From assembly GCF_016757735.1 (NCBI RefSeq), contig NZ_CP068439.1:1736001-1800000 (forward strand): 64,000 nucleotides of DNA, given 5' to 3'. A program made the position numbers and the translations under genes. The stretch comes from Aequorivita iocasae (lineage in GTDB: Bacteria > Bacteroidota > Bacteroidia > Flavobacteriales > Flavobacteriaceae). The notes under the pieces were generated by a model. The model saw nothing but the letters and a program-made list of their open reading frames with translations, had not been told where the DNA came from and made no database searches. Shown one piece after another: positions 53,668 through 61,581 of this stretch (position 1 is the stretch's first letter; every line of letters begins with the position of its first letter).

Positions 53668-54315
53668 ATGCTTAAAGTTGCAATAGTTGACGACAACACT
53701 TTTCTTATAAATGCCGTGAAGGAAAAACTCTCTTTTTTTGATGATGTTTCCGTGAAGCACACTTCCATGAACGGCACCGAATTACTAACAAAATTGGAAG
53801 AAAACCACAACCTAGATTTAATTTTGATGGATATTGAAATGCCCGTGCTGAGCGGTATTGAAACCACTCAAATCGTAAAGCAGAAATACCCACACATAAA
53901 AATAATCATGCTCACGGCTTTTGATAACGATGAGCATATTTTCAATGCAATAAAGGCTGGCGCTGATGGATATTTGCTTAAGGAAATCAATCCAAAGGAT
54001 TTATACGAGGGCATAAAGGAAACCTTAAACGGCGGGGCTGCAATGAATCCCTCCATCGCAATGAAAACCTTAAAATTGCTCCGAAACCCGATAGATATAC
54101 AAAATCCTCGCGACCAAGAAGAAATATCACTTTCCACACGCGAGGTGGAGGTTTTGGAACAACTCAGCAAAGGTTTGAGCTATACAGTTATTGCTGATCA
54201 TCTTTTCCTTTCGCCCAGCACCGTGCGCAAACACATTGAAAATATCTACAAAAAACTGCAGGTACATAGCAAGATAGAAGCTGTTCAAAAGGCTAAAAAC
54301 CATAATATCATTTAA
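53668..54315 (+). CDS. LuxR/NarL-type response regulator
   Basis: A 215-residue regulator: receiver domain with VAIVDDNTFLINAVKEKL at the start and phospho-acceptor Asp55 in LILMDIEMPVLSG, conserved LTAFDN and LLKEINP; a C-terminal helix-turn-helix of the LuxR type (LSTREVEVLEQLSKGLSYTV, then LSPSTVRKHIENIYKKL). It pairs with the kinase upstream. It is the likely binder of the GGCA-NN-TGCC palindrome found before its own gene and the two upstream units. Confidence 0.95.
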   Translation: MLKVAIVDDNTFLINAVKEKLSFFDDVSVKHTSMNGTELLTKLEENHNLDLILMDIEMPVLSGIETTQIVKQKYPHIKIIMLTAFDNDEHIFNAIKAGADGYLLKEINPKDLYEGIKETLNGGAAMNPSIAMKTLKLLRNPIDIQNPRDQEEISLSTREVEVLEQLSKGLSYTVIADHLFLSPSTVRKHIENIYKKLQVHSKIEAVQKAKNHNII

Positions 54316-54320
54316 AGCAC

Positions 54321-54389
54321 CAACAAATAAATCCCAAATTCCAAATAGTAACTTTTGGGATCTGGGATTTGTATTTTGGAATTTATTTA
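54321..54389. repeat. Heptad palindrome between convergent response regulator and metK
   Basis: Left 54321-54348: CAACAAA, TAAATCC, CAAATTC, CAAATAG. Right 54355-54389: TTGGGAT, CTGGGAT, TTGTATT, TTGGAAT, TTATTTA. Small loop. It may act as terminator for both genes; a GTCGAAG-type copy (54394-54418) lies beside it. Confidence 0.78.
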
Positions 54390-54393
54390 ATAT

Positions 54394-54418
54394 TGTCAGT
54401 TCGAGCGCAGTCGAGAAT
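54394..54418. repeat. GTCGAAG-type dispersed repeat at the metK 3' end
   Basis: TGTCAGTTCGAGCGCAGTCG, continuing AGAAT, abuts the metK stop codon. Confidence 0.68.
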
Positions 54419-55674
54419 TATTTAAGTTGAAAAGCTTCCTTCACCTTATCAACATAATCTAACTTTTCCCAAGTAAAAAGTTCCACTTCCTTTGTAATCT
54501 GTCCATTGTAGGGGCTTTCAAAAGTCTTGGTAATAACTTGTGGTTCTCTTCCCATATGCCCGTAAGAAGCGGTTTCGGAATAAATTGGGTTTCTCAATTT
54601 CAACCTTTTTTCAATAGCAGCAGGACGCATATTGAAAATTTCTGAAATCTTTTTTGCGATTTCGCCGTCAGACAAATTAACATTTTTAGAATTGTATGTA
54701 TTCACCAAAATTGAAGTTGGTTCCACAACGCCAATTGCGTAAGAAACCTGCACTAAAACTTCATCTGCAACACCGGCTGCAACAAGGTTTTTCGCAATAT
54801 GCCGTGCAGCATAGGCCGCACTTCTATCCACTTTACTCGGGTCTTTTCCGCTGAAAGCGCCGCCGCCGTGGGCTCCTTTTCCGCCGTAAGTGTCTACTAT
54901 AATTTTTCTGCCAGTTAAACCGGTATCGCCGTGGGGCCCACCAATTACAAATTTTCCAGTTGGATTTATGTGATAAACAATATCGTCATTGTACAGTTTC
55001 TGAACATATTCCGGCAAAAGCTTCTTTACTCTCGGAATTAAAATCTCAACTATATCTTTTTTTATTTTTTTCAACATTGGCTCGTCTTCATCAAACTCGT
55101 CGTGCTGTGTGGAAACAACAATTGCCACGATTTTCTGCGGAATATTATCGTCGCTGTATTCAATGGTAACCTGACTTTTTGAGTCTGGGCGCAAATATTT
55201 TATTTCAGAATTTTCACGGCGAAGGGCAGCCAATTCAATCAAAATTTTATGTGAAATATCCAACGCCAACGGCATATAGTTTTCAGTTTCCTTTGTGGCG
55301 TAACCAAACATCATTCCTTGGTCGCCAGCACCCTGTTCTTCCTTGTTTTCACGATCCACACCCTGATTGATGTCCTGGGATTGTTCGTGAATTAACGAAA
55401 TAACACCGCAAGAGTCCCCACTGAATTTATATTCGCCCTTTGTGTAACCAATTTTATTAATTACATCACGCGCAATATTTTGAACGTCAAGGTAGGTATT
55501 GCTCTTCACTTCGCCCGCCAAAACGACCTGTCCGGTTGTTACTAAAGTCTCGCAAGCAACTTTACTTTCAGGGTCGAATGCTAAAAAGTTATCCAAAAGC
55601 GCATCGCTTATTTGATCCGCAACTTTGTCTGGGTGTCCTTCGGAAACACTTTCCGAAGTAAATAAATAGGCCAT
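54418..55674 (-). CDS. metK: S-adenosylmethionine synthetase
   Basis: Makes SAM from methionine and ATP. The 418 residues carry [20 protein letters not shown] at the N-terminus, [12 protein letters not shown] and [20 protein letters not shown], all family signatures. The gene is preceded on its own strand by a SAM-II-like riboswitch and diverges from a SAM-I-controlled methionine operon, so its expression should fall when SAM is high. Confidence 0.98.
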   Translation of the reverse strand: MAYLFTSESVSEGHPDKVADQISDALLDNFLAFDPESKVACETLVTTGQVVLAGEVKSNTYLDVQNIARDVINKIGYTKGEYKFSGDSCGVISLIHEQSQDINQGVDRENKEEQGAGDQGMMFGYATKETENYMPLALDISHKILIELAALRRENSEIKYLRPDSKSQVTIEYSDDNIPQKIVAIVVSTQHDEFDEDEPMLKKIKKDIVEILIPRVKKLLPEYVQKLYNDDIVYHINPTGKFVIGGPHGDTGLTGRKIIVDTYGGKGAHGGGAFSGKDPSKVDRSAAYAARHIAKNLVAAGVADEVLVQVSYAIGVVEPTSILVNTYNSKNVNLSDGEIAKKISEIFNMRPAAIEKRLKLRNPIYSETASYGHMGREPQVITKTFESPYNGQITKEVELFTWEKLDYVDKVKEAFQLK

Positions 55675-55735
55675 AAAATGGTTTTAAAATTTATATTTTT
55701 CAGAAGATTTGACGAATGCCGACGAGGAAGTTTTC

Positions 55736-55785
55736 ACTGCCTTTAGCATTTTTTATTGAGGTTGCAATCAGTCAAATCTTTCCTC
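55736..55785 (-). ncRNA. SAM-II-like riboswitch in the metK leader
   Basis: Read on the minus strand: P1 GAGG pairs with CCUC; the loop holds GAUUUG and UUGCAACC, and downstream comes an A-rich joint, GCUAAAG, then CAGU, which can pair with ACUG in the loop as the pseudoknot. These match the conserved SAM-II elements in order and spacing. The aptamer begins about 15 bases after a TACTTTTG -7 box and about 60 bases before the metK start. A 10-base complement to the core lies downstream at 55704-55713. Confidence 0.78.
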
Positions 55786-55800
55786 TTAATTTGTCTTGGG

Positions 55801-55829
55801 CAAAAGTAAAAAAATTAAATGAACCGCAA
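55801..55829 (-). promoter_or_regulatory. Promoter of metK
   Basis: On the minus strand TACTTTTG (55801-55808) with TTG 18 bases upstream (55827-55829). It places transcription start just upstream of the SAM-II-like aptamer. Confidence 0.62.
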
Positions 55830-55856
55830 TTTTATTTAAAGTTTTTTGGCGAAATA

Positions 55857-55889
55857 TTTGGTTATTAAATTTTTCTGACGCTATATTTG
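55857..55889 (+). promoter_or_regulatory. Promoter of the trans-sulfuration operon
   Basis: TTTG at 55857-55860, 21 bases, TATATTTG at 55882-55889. Transcription would start about 25 bases before the SAM-I aptamer. Confidence 0.65.
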
Positions 55890-55919
55890 CGCTCACAAAG
55901 TTCAAAACTTTATTGAAAT

Positions 55920-56033
55920 GTTATCAAGAAAGGCCGAGGGAATAGACCCTATGACGCCTTAGCAACCCTTTCTCCGGAAAGAAGGTGCTACATTCTACAA
56001 CAATTTTGAATTTCAAAATTGGCGATAGATAAC
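55920..56033 (+). ncRNA. SAM-I riboswitch before the trans-sulfuration operon
   Basis: P1 GUUAUC / GAUAAC closes a four-way junction with the conserved UCAAGAAAGGCCGAGGGAAU, UAGACCCU, GACGCCUUAGCAACC and AGGUGCUA segments of the S-box. The P4 region AATTTTGAATTTCAAAATT forms a hairpin. It is followed by a terminator at 56041-56075, so SAM binding should stop transcription. Confidence 0.95.
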
Positions 56034-56040
56034 GACAAGA

Positions 56041-56075
56041 CAATTTCTTTTCTGAAATTGCTTTTCATTTTTTTC
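56041..56075 (+). terminator. Riboswitch-controlled terminator
   Basis: CAATTTC / GAAATTG stem with 6-base loop followed by a T-rich run to about 56079. Position directly after the SAM-I aptamer fits an attenuator. Confidence 0.75.
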
Positions 56076-56162
56076 TTTTTAACATTTTTCTATTGAAGTA
56101 CGTCACAAGGCGCATTTTGACTTTTGGTTTAATCTATTTATTAACTCAAAAAAATTAGAAAA

Positions 56163-57332
56163 ATGAGTGCAACAAAAATTATCCATTCCATTCCAAGTGA
56201 TCCGTTAACGGGAGCTATTTCCGTCCCGGTTTACCAAACATCAACCTTTATCCAGGAAGCGCCGGGCATCAACAAAGGTTTTGATTACGCCCGAAGCAAC
56301 AACCCAACCCGTAAAGTGCTGGAAGATGTGGTTGCCCAACTTGAAAACGGCCATTCCGGTTTTGCCTTCGCAACAGGATTGGCTGCCATTGATTCAGTTT
56401 TAAAATTGCTTTCAGCAGGTGATGAAATAGTTGCGGTTGATGATATCTACGGTGGTGCGTACCGACTTTTCACTCACGTTTATGAAAAACTGGGTATAAA
56501 AGTAAATTATGTTGATGCCACTGAAGTTGAAAATGTAGCGAACGCCGTTTCAATAAAAACCAAACTTGTTTGGATTGAATCACCAACGAATCCAACTTTG
56601 AAGATTTCAGATATTGAAGCTATTTCGAAAGTAGCTAAAAGTGTAAATGCACTTTTAGTTGTGGACAATACTTTCGCTTCCCCAATTGCCCAAAAACCGA
56701 TTGATTTGGGTGCTGACATTGTTATTCACAGCGGCACAAAATACATCGGTGGCCATTCCGATTTAGTGGCGGGATTGGTAGTAACAAAAACTGCAGAGCT
56801 TTCCGAAAAAATAAAATTCATCCAAAATGCTTCGGGTGGAATTTTAGGTCCGTGGGATTGTTTTTTGACCATTCGCGGAATTGAAACCTTGGACATTCGC
56901 TATAAAAAACAATGCGAAAATGCTTTCAAAGTAGCCCTATTTTTGGAAAGTCAGGATGCGGTTTCAAAAGTGCATTATCCAGGTTTGAAAACCCACAAGA
57001 ATCACGAAATCGCCAAAAAGCAACAAAACGGTTTGTTTGGCGGAATCGTTTCCTTCAGCTTAAAAAATGACACGCAGGAAGCAGCCGTAAAATTCGTGAC
57101 CAATACGGAATATTTTAAACTTGCAGAAAGTCTTGGCGGTGTTAAAAGTTTGCTTTGCCATCCCGCACAAATGACGCACGCTTCCATTCCGCGTGAAATC
57201 CGTTTGAATGCAGGAATCAACGATTCGCTAATCCGCCTTTCTTGTGGAATTGAAGATGCGGAAGATTTGATAAACGATCTTTCGGAGGCCTTCAAAACCA
57301 TTGAAAATTCAAAAGAAATTCTAACCTATTAA
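56163..57332 (+). CDS. Trans-sulfuration PLP enzyme (cystathionine gamma-synthase/lyase type)
   Basis: Cys/Met-metabolism PLP enzyme of 389 residues: PVYQTSTFIQEAPG, YARSNNPTRKVLEDVVAQLE, FATGLAAIDSVLKLL, VVDNTFASPIAQKP and IHSGTKYIGGHSD with the PLP Lys near residue 194. At this length it resembles cystathionine gamma-synthase or gamma-lyase more than the longer O-acetylhomoserine sulfhydrylases; the exact reaction is not certain. SAM-I control and the next gene, homoserine dehydrogenase, support a role in methionine synthesis. Confidence 0.92.
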   Translation: MSATKIIHSIPSDPLTGAISVPVYQTSTFIQEAPGINKGFDYARSNNPTRKVLEDVVAQLENGHSGFAFATGLAAIDSVLKLLSAGDEIVAVDDIYGGAYRLFTHVYEKLGIKVNYVDATEVENVANAVSIKTKLVWIESPTNPTLKISDIEAISKVAKSVNALLVVDNTFASPIAQKPIDLGADIVIHSGTKYIGGHSDLVAGLVVTKTAELSEKIKFIQNASGGILGPWDCFLTIRGIETLDIRYKKQCENAFKVALFLESQDAVSKVHYPGLKTHKNHEIAKKQQNGLFGGIVSFSLKNDTQEAAVKFVTNTEYFKLAESLGGVKSLLCHPAQMTHASIPREIRLNAGINDSLIRLSCGIEDAEDLINDLSEAFKTIENSKEILTY

Positions 57333-57343
57333 ACCGAAAAAAG

Positions 57344-58486
57344 ATGAGTGCAGCAACAATAGAACTTCCTTTGGAACAATTGATAAATCTAGAAAAGATT
57401 AAAAAGAAAAAAATAAACATCGCCATTTTCGGACACGGAAATGTAGGCAGCCATTTAGTAAACCAAATCATTTCTTCGAAAGAGGAAATCTCTCGAAGAC
57501 GCGATTTGGAGCTGAATATTTTCGCAATCGCAAATTCAAAAACCCTATTGCTCCAGCAAAATGGATTAACCAAAAATTGGATTCAAGAAAAAACAGTATC
57601 GGGAAAGGAATATACTCCCGAAGAAGTGATTTCCTTCGCAAAGAAAAATAATCTACAAAATCTGATTTTAGTTGATAATACGGCTGATTCGGGCTTTGTT
57701 CAAAATTATTTAGCCTTTGTTGAAAATGGTTTCCATTTGGTTTCCTCAAATAAAATTGCAAATACGTTGGATTTGAATTTTTACAAAGAACTTCGCCAAA
57801 AGTTGATTTCAAAAAAACGGCAATATCTTTATGAAACTAATGTTGGAGCAGGGCTTCCGTTGATTGATACGATTAAATTATTGCATCTTTCAGGTGAAAA
57901 TATCACGCGAATCCGTGGCGTGTTTTCGGGTTCGTTGAGCTATATTTTCAATACATTTTCGGAAGAGGATAGAACGTTTAGTTCGGTTTTAAAATCTGCA
58001 ATCAACAAAGAATTTACAGAGCCTGACCCTCGCGAGGACCTTTGTGGCAATGACGTTGGTCGGAAATTGCTTATCTTGGCTCGTGAATTGGATTTACACA
58101 ACGAATTTGCAGATATTTCTATTCAAAACCTAATTCCAAAGGATTTGCGAAAGGTTTCAAAAGAAGAGTTTTTGGAGCGATTGAACGAATTGGACATTCC
58201 CTTTCAAATCAAAAAGAAGAATCAATCGAAAGATTCCGTTTTTCGTTATGTTGCCGATTTGCACGGTGATTTATCAAAGGAAACGGGCGCGCTTTTGGAT
58301 GTGAGTTTGGTGTCGGTTTCCAAAAATAGTATGCTGGGAGCACTTAAAGGTAGCGACTCGATTTTTGAAATTTACACCGAAAGTTACGGTGATAATCCAA
58401 TTGTGATTCAAGGTGCTGGAGCAGGGGCAGCGGTTACTGCGAGAGGCGTTTTTGGAGATATTTTGAGGATTAGTGATAAAGATTAA
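57344..58486 (+). CDS. Homoserine dehydrogenase
   Basis: Reduces aspartate semialdehyde to homoserine, precursor of methionine and threonine. The 380 residues have a Rossmann motif NIAIFGHGNVGSHLVNQI near residue 25, the catalytic region YETNVGAGLPLIDTIK and VFSGSLSYIFNTFSE, and EPDPREDLCGNDVGRKLLIL. No aspartokinase or ACT domain is fused, unlike the ThrA type. It follows the trans-sulfuration gene by 11 bases and shares its riboswitch. Confidence 0.94.
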   Translation: MSAATIELPLEQLINLEKIKKKKINIAIFGHGNVGSHLVNQIISSKEEISRRRDLELNIFAIANSKTLLLQQNGLTKNWIQEKTVSGKEYTPEEVISFAKKNNLQNLILVDNTADSGFVQNYLAFVENGFHLVSSNKIANTLDLNFYKELRQKLISKKRQYLYETNVGAGLPLIDTIKLLHLSGENITRIRGVFSGSLSYIFNTFSEEDRTFSSVLKSAINKEFTEPDPREDLCGNDVGRKLLILARELDLHNEFADISIQNLIPKDLRKVSKEEFLERLNELDIPFQIKKKNQSKDSVFRYVADLHGDLSKETGALLDVSLVSVSKNSMLGALKGSDSIFEIYTESYGDNPIVIQGAGAGAAVTARGVFGDILRISDKD

Positions 58487-58489
58487 AAA

Positions 58490-58580
58490 AGACACAAGAC
58501 TTAAGACCGCTGCGCTGTAAGACATAAGACAGAAAAAGCTTTTAATAATTTTAGTCCTACGTCTTACCGTCTTAAGTCAT
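58490..58580. repeat. Heptad palindrome before the OsmC gene
   Basis: Left 58490-58531 (ACAAGAC, TTAAGAC, CGCTGCG, GTAAGAC-type words) and right 58553-58580 (GTCCTAC, GTCTTAC, CGTCTTA, AGTCATT). Same word family as 311-396. Confidence 0.75.
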
Positions 58581-58611
58581 TCATCATTAAACGATAAACA
58601 AAATATAGCAT

Positions 58612-59034
58612 ATGAAAGTTTCACTAAACAGAATCAACGACAACTATCTTTTTGAAGCAAAGGGCGCTTCAGGCGTACCCGTTTTAATCGACAATAAAAC
58701 AGACGAGCCCTCAAAAGGCGCAAGCCCGATGGAACTTTTGTTGATGGGTGTTGGGGGTTGCAATGCAATAGATATTGTAATGATTTTAAAGAAACAGCGG
58801 CAGGAAATCACTTCCTATAAAATAGAGGTGGAAGGTCAACGTAAGGAAGTGCGCGATGCAAAACCGTTTGAAGCAATTCACATAAAACTGTATTTGGAAG
58901 GCAAAATTGATGAGGCAAAAGCCGTTCGTGCTGCACAACTTAGTTTTGAGAAGTACTGTTCGGTTTCCATCACGCTGGAAGCTTCGGTGAAAATTACGTA
59001 TAGCATTGTGCTTAATGGGAAAGCGATTAAATGA
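58612..59034 (+). CDS. OsmC family protein
   Basis: A 140-residue OsmC/Ohr-type protein that probably reduces organic or other peroxides with two Cys. LLLMGVGGCNAIDIVMIL holds the first Cys on its helix and FEKYCSVSITLE the second; SPMELLLMGVG and IHIKLYLEG are typical. Not known to be part of methionine synthesis. Confidence 0.9.
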   Translation: MKVSLNRINDNYLFEAKGASGVPVLIDNKTDEPSKGASPMELLLMGVGGCNAIDIVMILKKQRQEITSYKIEVEGQRKEVRDAKPFEAIHIKLYLEGKIDEAKAVRAAQLSFEKYCSVSITLEASVKITYSIVLNGKAIK

Positions 59035-59036
59035 CG

Positions 59037-59110
59037 GAAAGTAAGAAAGGACGAAAGGATAAAAAGAAAAAAAGACGAAATGACAAAAGATAAATTCCTT
59101 TTCGTCCTTT
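59037..59110. repeat. Purine-rich tandem with short complementary arm
   Basis: GAAAGGACGAAAGGATAAAA and related words on the left and AAATTCCTTTTCGTCCTTT on the right; octamer-like period as at 29798-29896. The gap 59034-59547 also holds a promoter, a SAM-I riboswitch and dispersed repeats; no gene is seen. Confidence 0.65.
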
Positions 59111-59144
59111 AGCGAAGCGGACTTGGGTCACTTCCAAAACTAAT

Positions 59145-59175
59145 TTTGTATTGTAAACTTTATAATGTTACTTTG
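59145..59175 (+). promoter_or_regulatory. Promoter of the metH operon
   Basis: TTTG at 59145-59148, 19 bases, TTACTTTG at 59168-59175 (7 of 8 matches to TAnnTTTG). It lies 26 bases before the SAM-I aptamer. Confidence 0.55.
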
Positions 59176-59200
59176 TATCAGTTCATATTCATAGTTAAAA

Positions 59201-59304
59201 GTTATCAAGAAAGGCCGAGGGAATAGACCCTTTGACGCCTTAGCAACCCTTTCGCCAGAATGAAGGTGCTACATTCTACTTCTGTTTTTGCAGAGATAGA
59301 TAAC
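59201..59304 (+). ncRNA. SAM-I riboswitch before metH
   Basis: P1 GUUAUC / GAUAAC with the same core as the copy at 55920: UCAAGAAAGGCCGAGGGAAU, AGACCCU, GACGCCUUAGCAACC, AGGUGCUACAUUCUAC. Downstream, CCTTTTCTTGATA at 59326-59338 is complementary to the aptamer 5' strand and is followed by a seven-T run, a possible alternative hairpin. Confidence 0.95.
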
Positions 59305-59325
59305 ACAAAACAGGTTTTTCCTTCA

Positions 59326-59345
59326 CCTTTTCTTGATATTTTTTT
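59326..59345 (+). terminator. Possible terminator arm downstream of the metH riboswitch
   Basis: CCTTTTCTTGATA followed by T7. Its complement is the 5' strand of the aptamer (59202-59214) rather than an adjacent sequence, so the hairpin would compete with the ligand-bound fold. Confidence 0.5.
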
Positions 59346-59347
59346 GG

Positions 59348-59379
59348 TTCCCCCTTCGAAGGGGGTTAGGGGGATGTTT
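59348..59379. repeat. CCCCCTTCGAAGGGGG dispersed repeat in the metH leader
   Basis: CCCCCTTCGAAGGGGG hairpin followed by TTAGGGGGATGTTT. A near-identical copy of that at 25162. Confidence 0.75.
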
Positions 59380-59426
59380 ATGGCGTGCCCCTTCGGGTCG
59401 GGCTTTCCACTGCAATCTTTTTAGTT

Positions 59427-59505
59427 TGTCACCTTGAGCGCAGTCGAAAGGTCGCTGATAAATTAAAAAGGATAGAGTTTATCCTGAGCGGAGACGAAGG
59501 GCTAC
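59427..59505. repeat. Two GTCGAAG-type dispersed repeats in the metH leader
   Basis: First copy 59427-59456 (TGTCACCTTGAGCGCAGTCG...), second, diverged copy 59478-59505 (TTTATCCTGAGCGGAGACGA...), same orientation. Confidence 0.65.
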
Positions 59506-59546
59506 AATCCCTCACGCAAATTTGAACTTCAATTAAAAATCAGGAA

Positions 59547-60560
59547 ATGAATAAAATACAACAAGCACTTCAAAACCGAATCCTAATCCTCGACGGCGCA
59601 ATGGGCACGATGCTGCAGCGCTACAAATTTTCGGAAGAAGATTTTCGTGGCGAACGTTTCAAAAATTACCATAAATCGGTGCAAGGGAATAATGACTTGC
59701 TTTCCATCACACAACCACAAGCCATTGCTGAAATCCATTCAAAATATTTTGCAGCCGGCGCCGATATTGTGGAAACCAATACCTTTTCCAGCACTACCAT
59801 CGCAATGGTCGATTACGATATGCAGGATTTGGTGTATGAATTAAATTACGAATCCGCTAAAATCGCAAAAAAAGTCGCTGAGGATTTCACCGAAAAGGAA
59901 CCGAACAAACCACGTTTCGTAGCGGGAGCCATAGGCCCGACAAACAAAACGGCAAGTATGAGCCCAGTTGTTAATGATCCCGGTTTTCGCGCCATTTCTT
60001 TTGAGGAATTGCGCGTTGCTTACAAACAGCAGGCCGAAGCCTTGATTGATGGCGGTGTGGATTTGCTTTTAGTTGAAACCATTTTTGATACATTGAATGC
60101 AAAAGCAGCTCTTTTCGCAATCGATGAAATAAAAGAAGAACGAAATCTCGACATCCCAATAATGATAAGTGGAACTATTACCGATGCTTCCGGGCGCACG
60201 CTTTCCGGCCAAACGGCAGAGGCGTTCTTGATTTCAATTTCGCATATTCCCCTGTTGAGCGTAGGTTTCAACTGTGCCTTGGGCGCCAAACAGCTCACGC
60301 CCCATCTTGAAGTGATTGCAAACCGCACCAAGCTTGCCGTGAGCGCCTATCCAAATGCAGGCTTGCCAAACGCATTCGGGGAATACGATGAAAGTCCGAA
60401 GCAAATGGCGGAGCAGGTGAAGGAATATTTGGACAAACAATTGGTAAACATCATAGGCGGTTGTTGCGGCACCACGCCAGAACACATAAAAGCCATTGCC
60501 GAAATCGCTTCGCAATACAAACCACGACCTGTTTTTAAATCTGAAAACCTTACTGTATGA
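59547..60560 (+). CDS. metH: Homocysteine S-methyltransferase half of split methionine synthase
   Basis: The N-terminal, homocysteine-binding module of cobalamin-dependent methionine synthase, encoded here as its own 337-residue protein: ILDGAMGTMLQRYKFSEEDF, ADIVETNTFSSTTIAMVDYD, SVGFNCALGAKQLTPHL and NIIGGCCGTTPEHI with the zinc-binding Cys pair and the upstream Cys. The folate, cobalamin and activation modules are in the gene at 61582. The last 4 bases overlap the dehydratase gene (ATGA). Confidence 0.93.
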   Translation: MNKIQQALQNRILILDGAMGTMLQRYKFSEEDFRGERFKNYHKSVQGNNDLLSITQPQAIAEIHSKYFAAGADIVETNTFSSTTIAMVDYDMQDLVYELNYESAKIAKKVAEDFTEKEPNKPRFVAGAIGPTNKTASMSPVVNDPGFRAISFEELRVAYKQQAEALIDGGVDLLLVETIFDTLNAKAALFAIDEIKEERNLDIPIMISGTITDASGRTLSGQTAEAFLISISHIPLLSVGFNCALGAKQLTPHLEVIANRTKLAVSAYPNAGLPNAFGEYDESPKQMAEQVKEYLDKQLVNIIGGCCGTTPEHIKAIAEIASQYKPRPVFKSENLTV

Positions 60561-61498
60561 TACCCACAAAACAAGAAGTCGAAGCAGCTGGCGCGCGAGT
60601 AAAACCATACGTTCACAACACGCCCGTTTTGAAATCTTCCTATATAAATGAACTTTCCGGCGCGGAAGTTTTCTTTAAATGTGAGAATTTCCAAAAGATG
60701 GGAGCTTTCAAAATGCGGGGCGCGACCAATGCAATTCTTCAGCTTTCCGAAGCGCAGAAAAAGGCTGGAGTTGTAACGCATTCCTCCGGAAATTTTGCAC
60801 AGGCACTCTCATTGGCAGCGAAAAATCTTGGCGTGAAAGCCTACATCGTGATGCCCGAAAATGCACCACAAGTAAAAAAAGAAGCGGTTAAAGGTTACGG
60901 CGGAATTATCACAGAATCCGAATCAACCCCAATTGCGCGTGAAACTGAGGCTGAACGGATTCAGAAAGAAACGGGTGCAACATTTATCCATCCTTCAAAC
61001 GATAGAAATGTAATTCTTGGAAACGCAACTTCCGCCGCGGAATTGCTTCACTCACACCTCGATTTGGATTATGTTTTCACACCCGTTGGCGGTGGCGGAT
61101 TGATTGCCGGAACATCACTTTCGGTTAATTATTTTGGAAAAAATTGCAAAACAATCGGCGGCGAACCGTTTGAGGTTGACGACGCTTTTCGAAGTTTAAA
61201 AAGCGGGAAAATAGAATTCAACGAAAACACAAATACAATCGCCGACGGACTTAAAACCTTTCTGGGCGATGTCAATTTCCCCATAATAAAGGAATTCGTT
61301 TCAGAAATAATATGCGTTGAAGAAACCGAAATCATTTCAGCAATGAAACTCATTTGGGAACGGATGAAAATTATTGTCGAACCTAGTAGCGCTGTAGCTT
61401 TTGCAGCTTTGCTCCGGGAAAAAGAACGCTTTAAAAATAGAAAAATAGGAATTATCATTTCTGGCGGAAATGTGGATTTAAAAAATCTGCCATTTTAA
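60557..61498 (+). CDS. PLP-dependent threonine/serine dehydratase or racemase
   Basis: A 313-residue fold-type II PLP enzyme: the Lys in MGAFKMRGATNAILQL (residue 52), SSGNFAQALSLAA, and a phosphate-binding glycine loop GGGGLIAGTSL. It lacks the C-terminal regulatory domain of biosynthetic threonine deaminase, so it resembles short threonine dehydratases or serine racemases. It lies between the two halves of split MetH with ATGA coupling to the first half, an unexpected position. Confidence 0.9.
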   Translation: MIPTKQEVEAAGARVKPYVHNTPVLKSSYINELSGAEVFFKCENFQKMGAFKMRGATNAILQLSEAQKKAGVVTHSSGNFAQALSLAAKNLGVKAYIVMPENAPQVKKEAVKGYGGIITESESTPIARETEAERIQKETGATFIHPSNDRNVILGNATSAAELLHSHLDLDYVFTPVGGGGLIAGTSLSVNYFGKNCKTIGGEPFEVDDAFRSLKSGKIEFNENTNTIADGLKTFLGDVNFPIIKEFVSEIICVEETEIISAMKLIWERMKIIVEPSSAVAFAALLREKERFKNRKIGIIISGGNVDLKNLPF

Positions 61499-61499
61499 T

Positions 61500-61571
61500 C
61501 TCTGTGCCCTCAGTGCTCTCTGTGCCTCCGTGGTGAAAAAATAAAACACAAAGACACAGAGGACGCAAAGG
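61500..61571. repeat. Nonamer-word palindrome before the large metH half
   Basis: Left CTCTGTGCC, CTCAGTGCT, CTCTGTGCC, TCCGTGGTG (61500-61535); right AACACAAAG, ACACAGAGG, ACGCAAAGG (61545-61571). Period 9, complementary, 9-base loop. Confidence 0.78.
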
Positions 61572-61581
61572 ATAATAAAAA

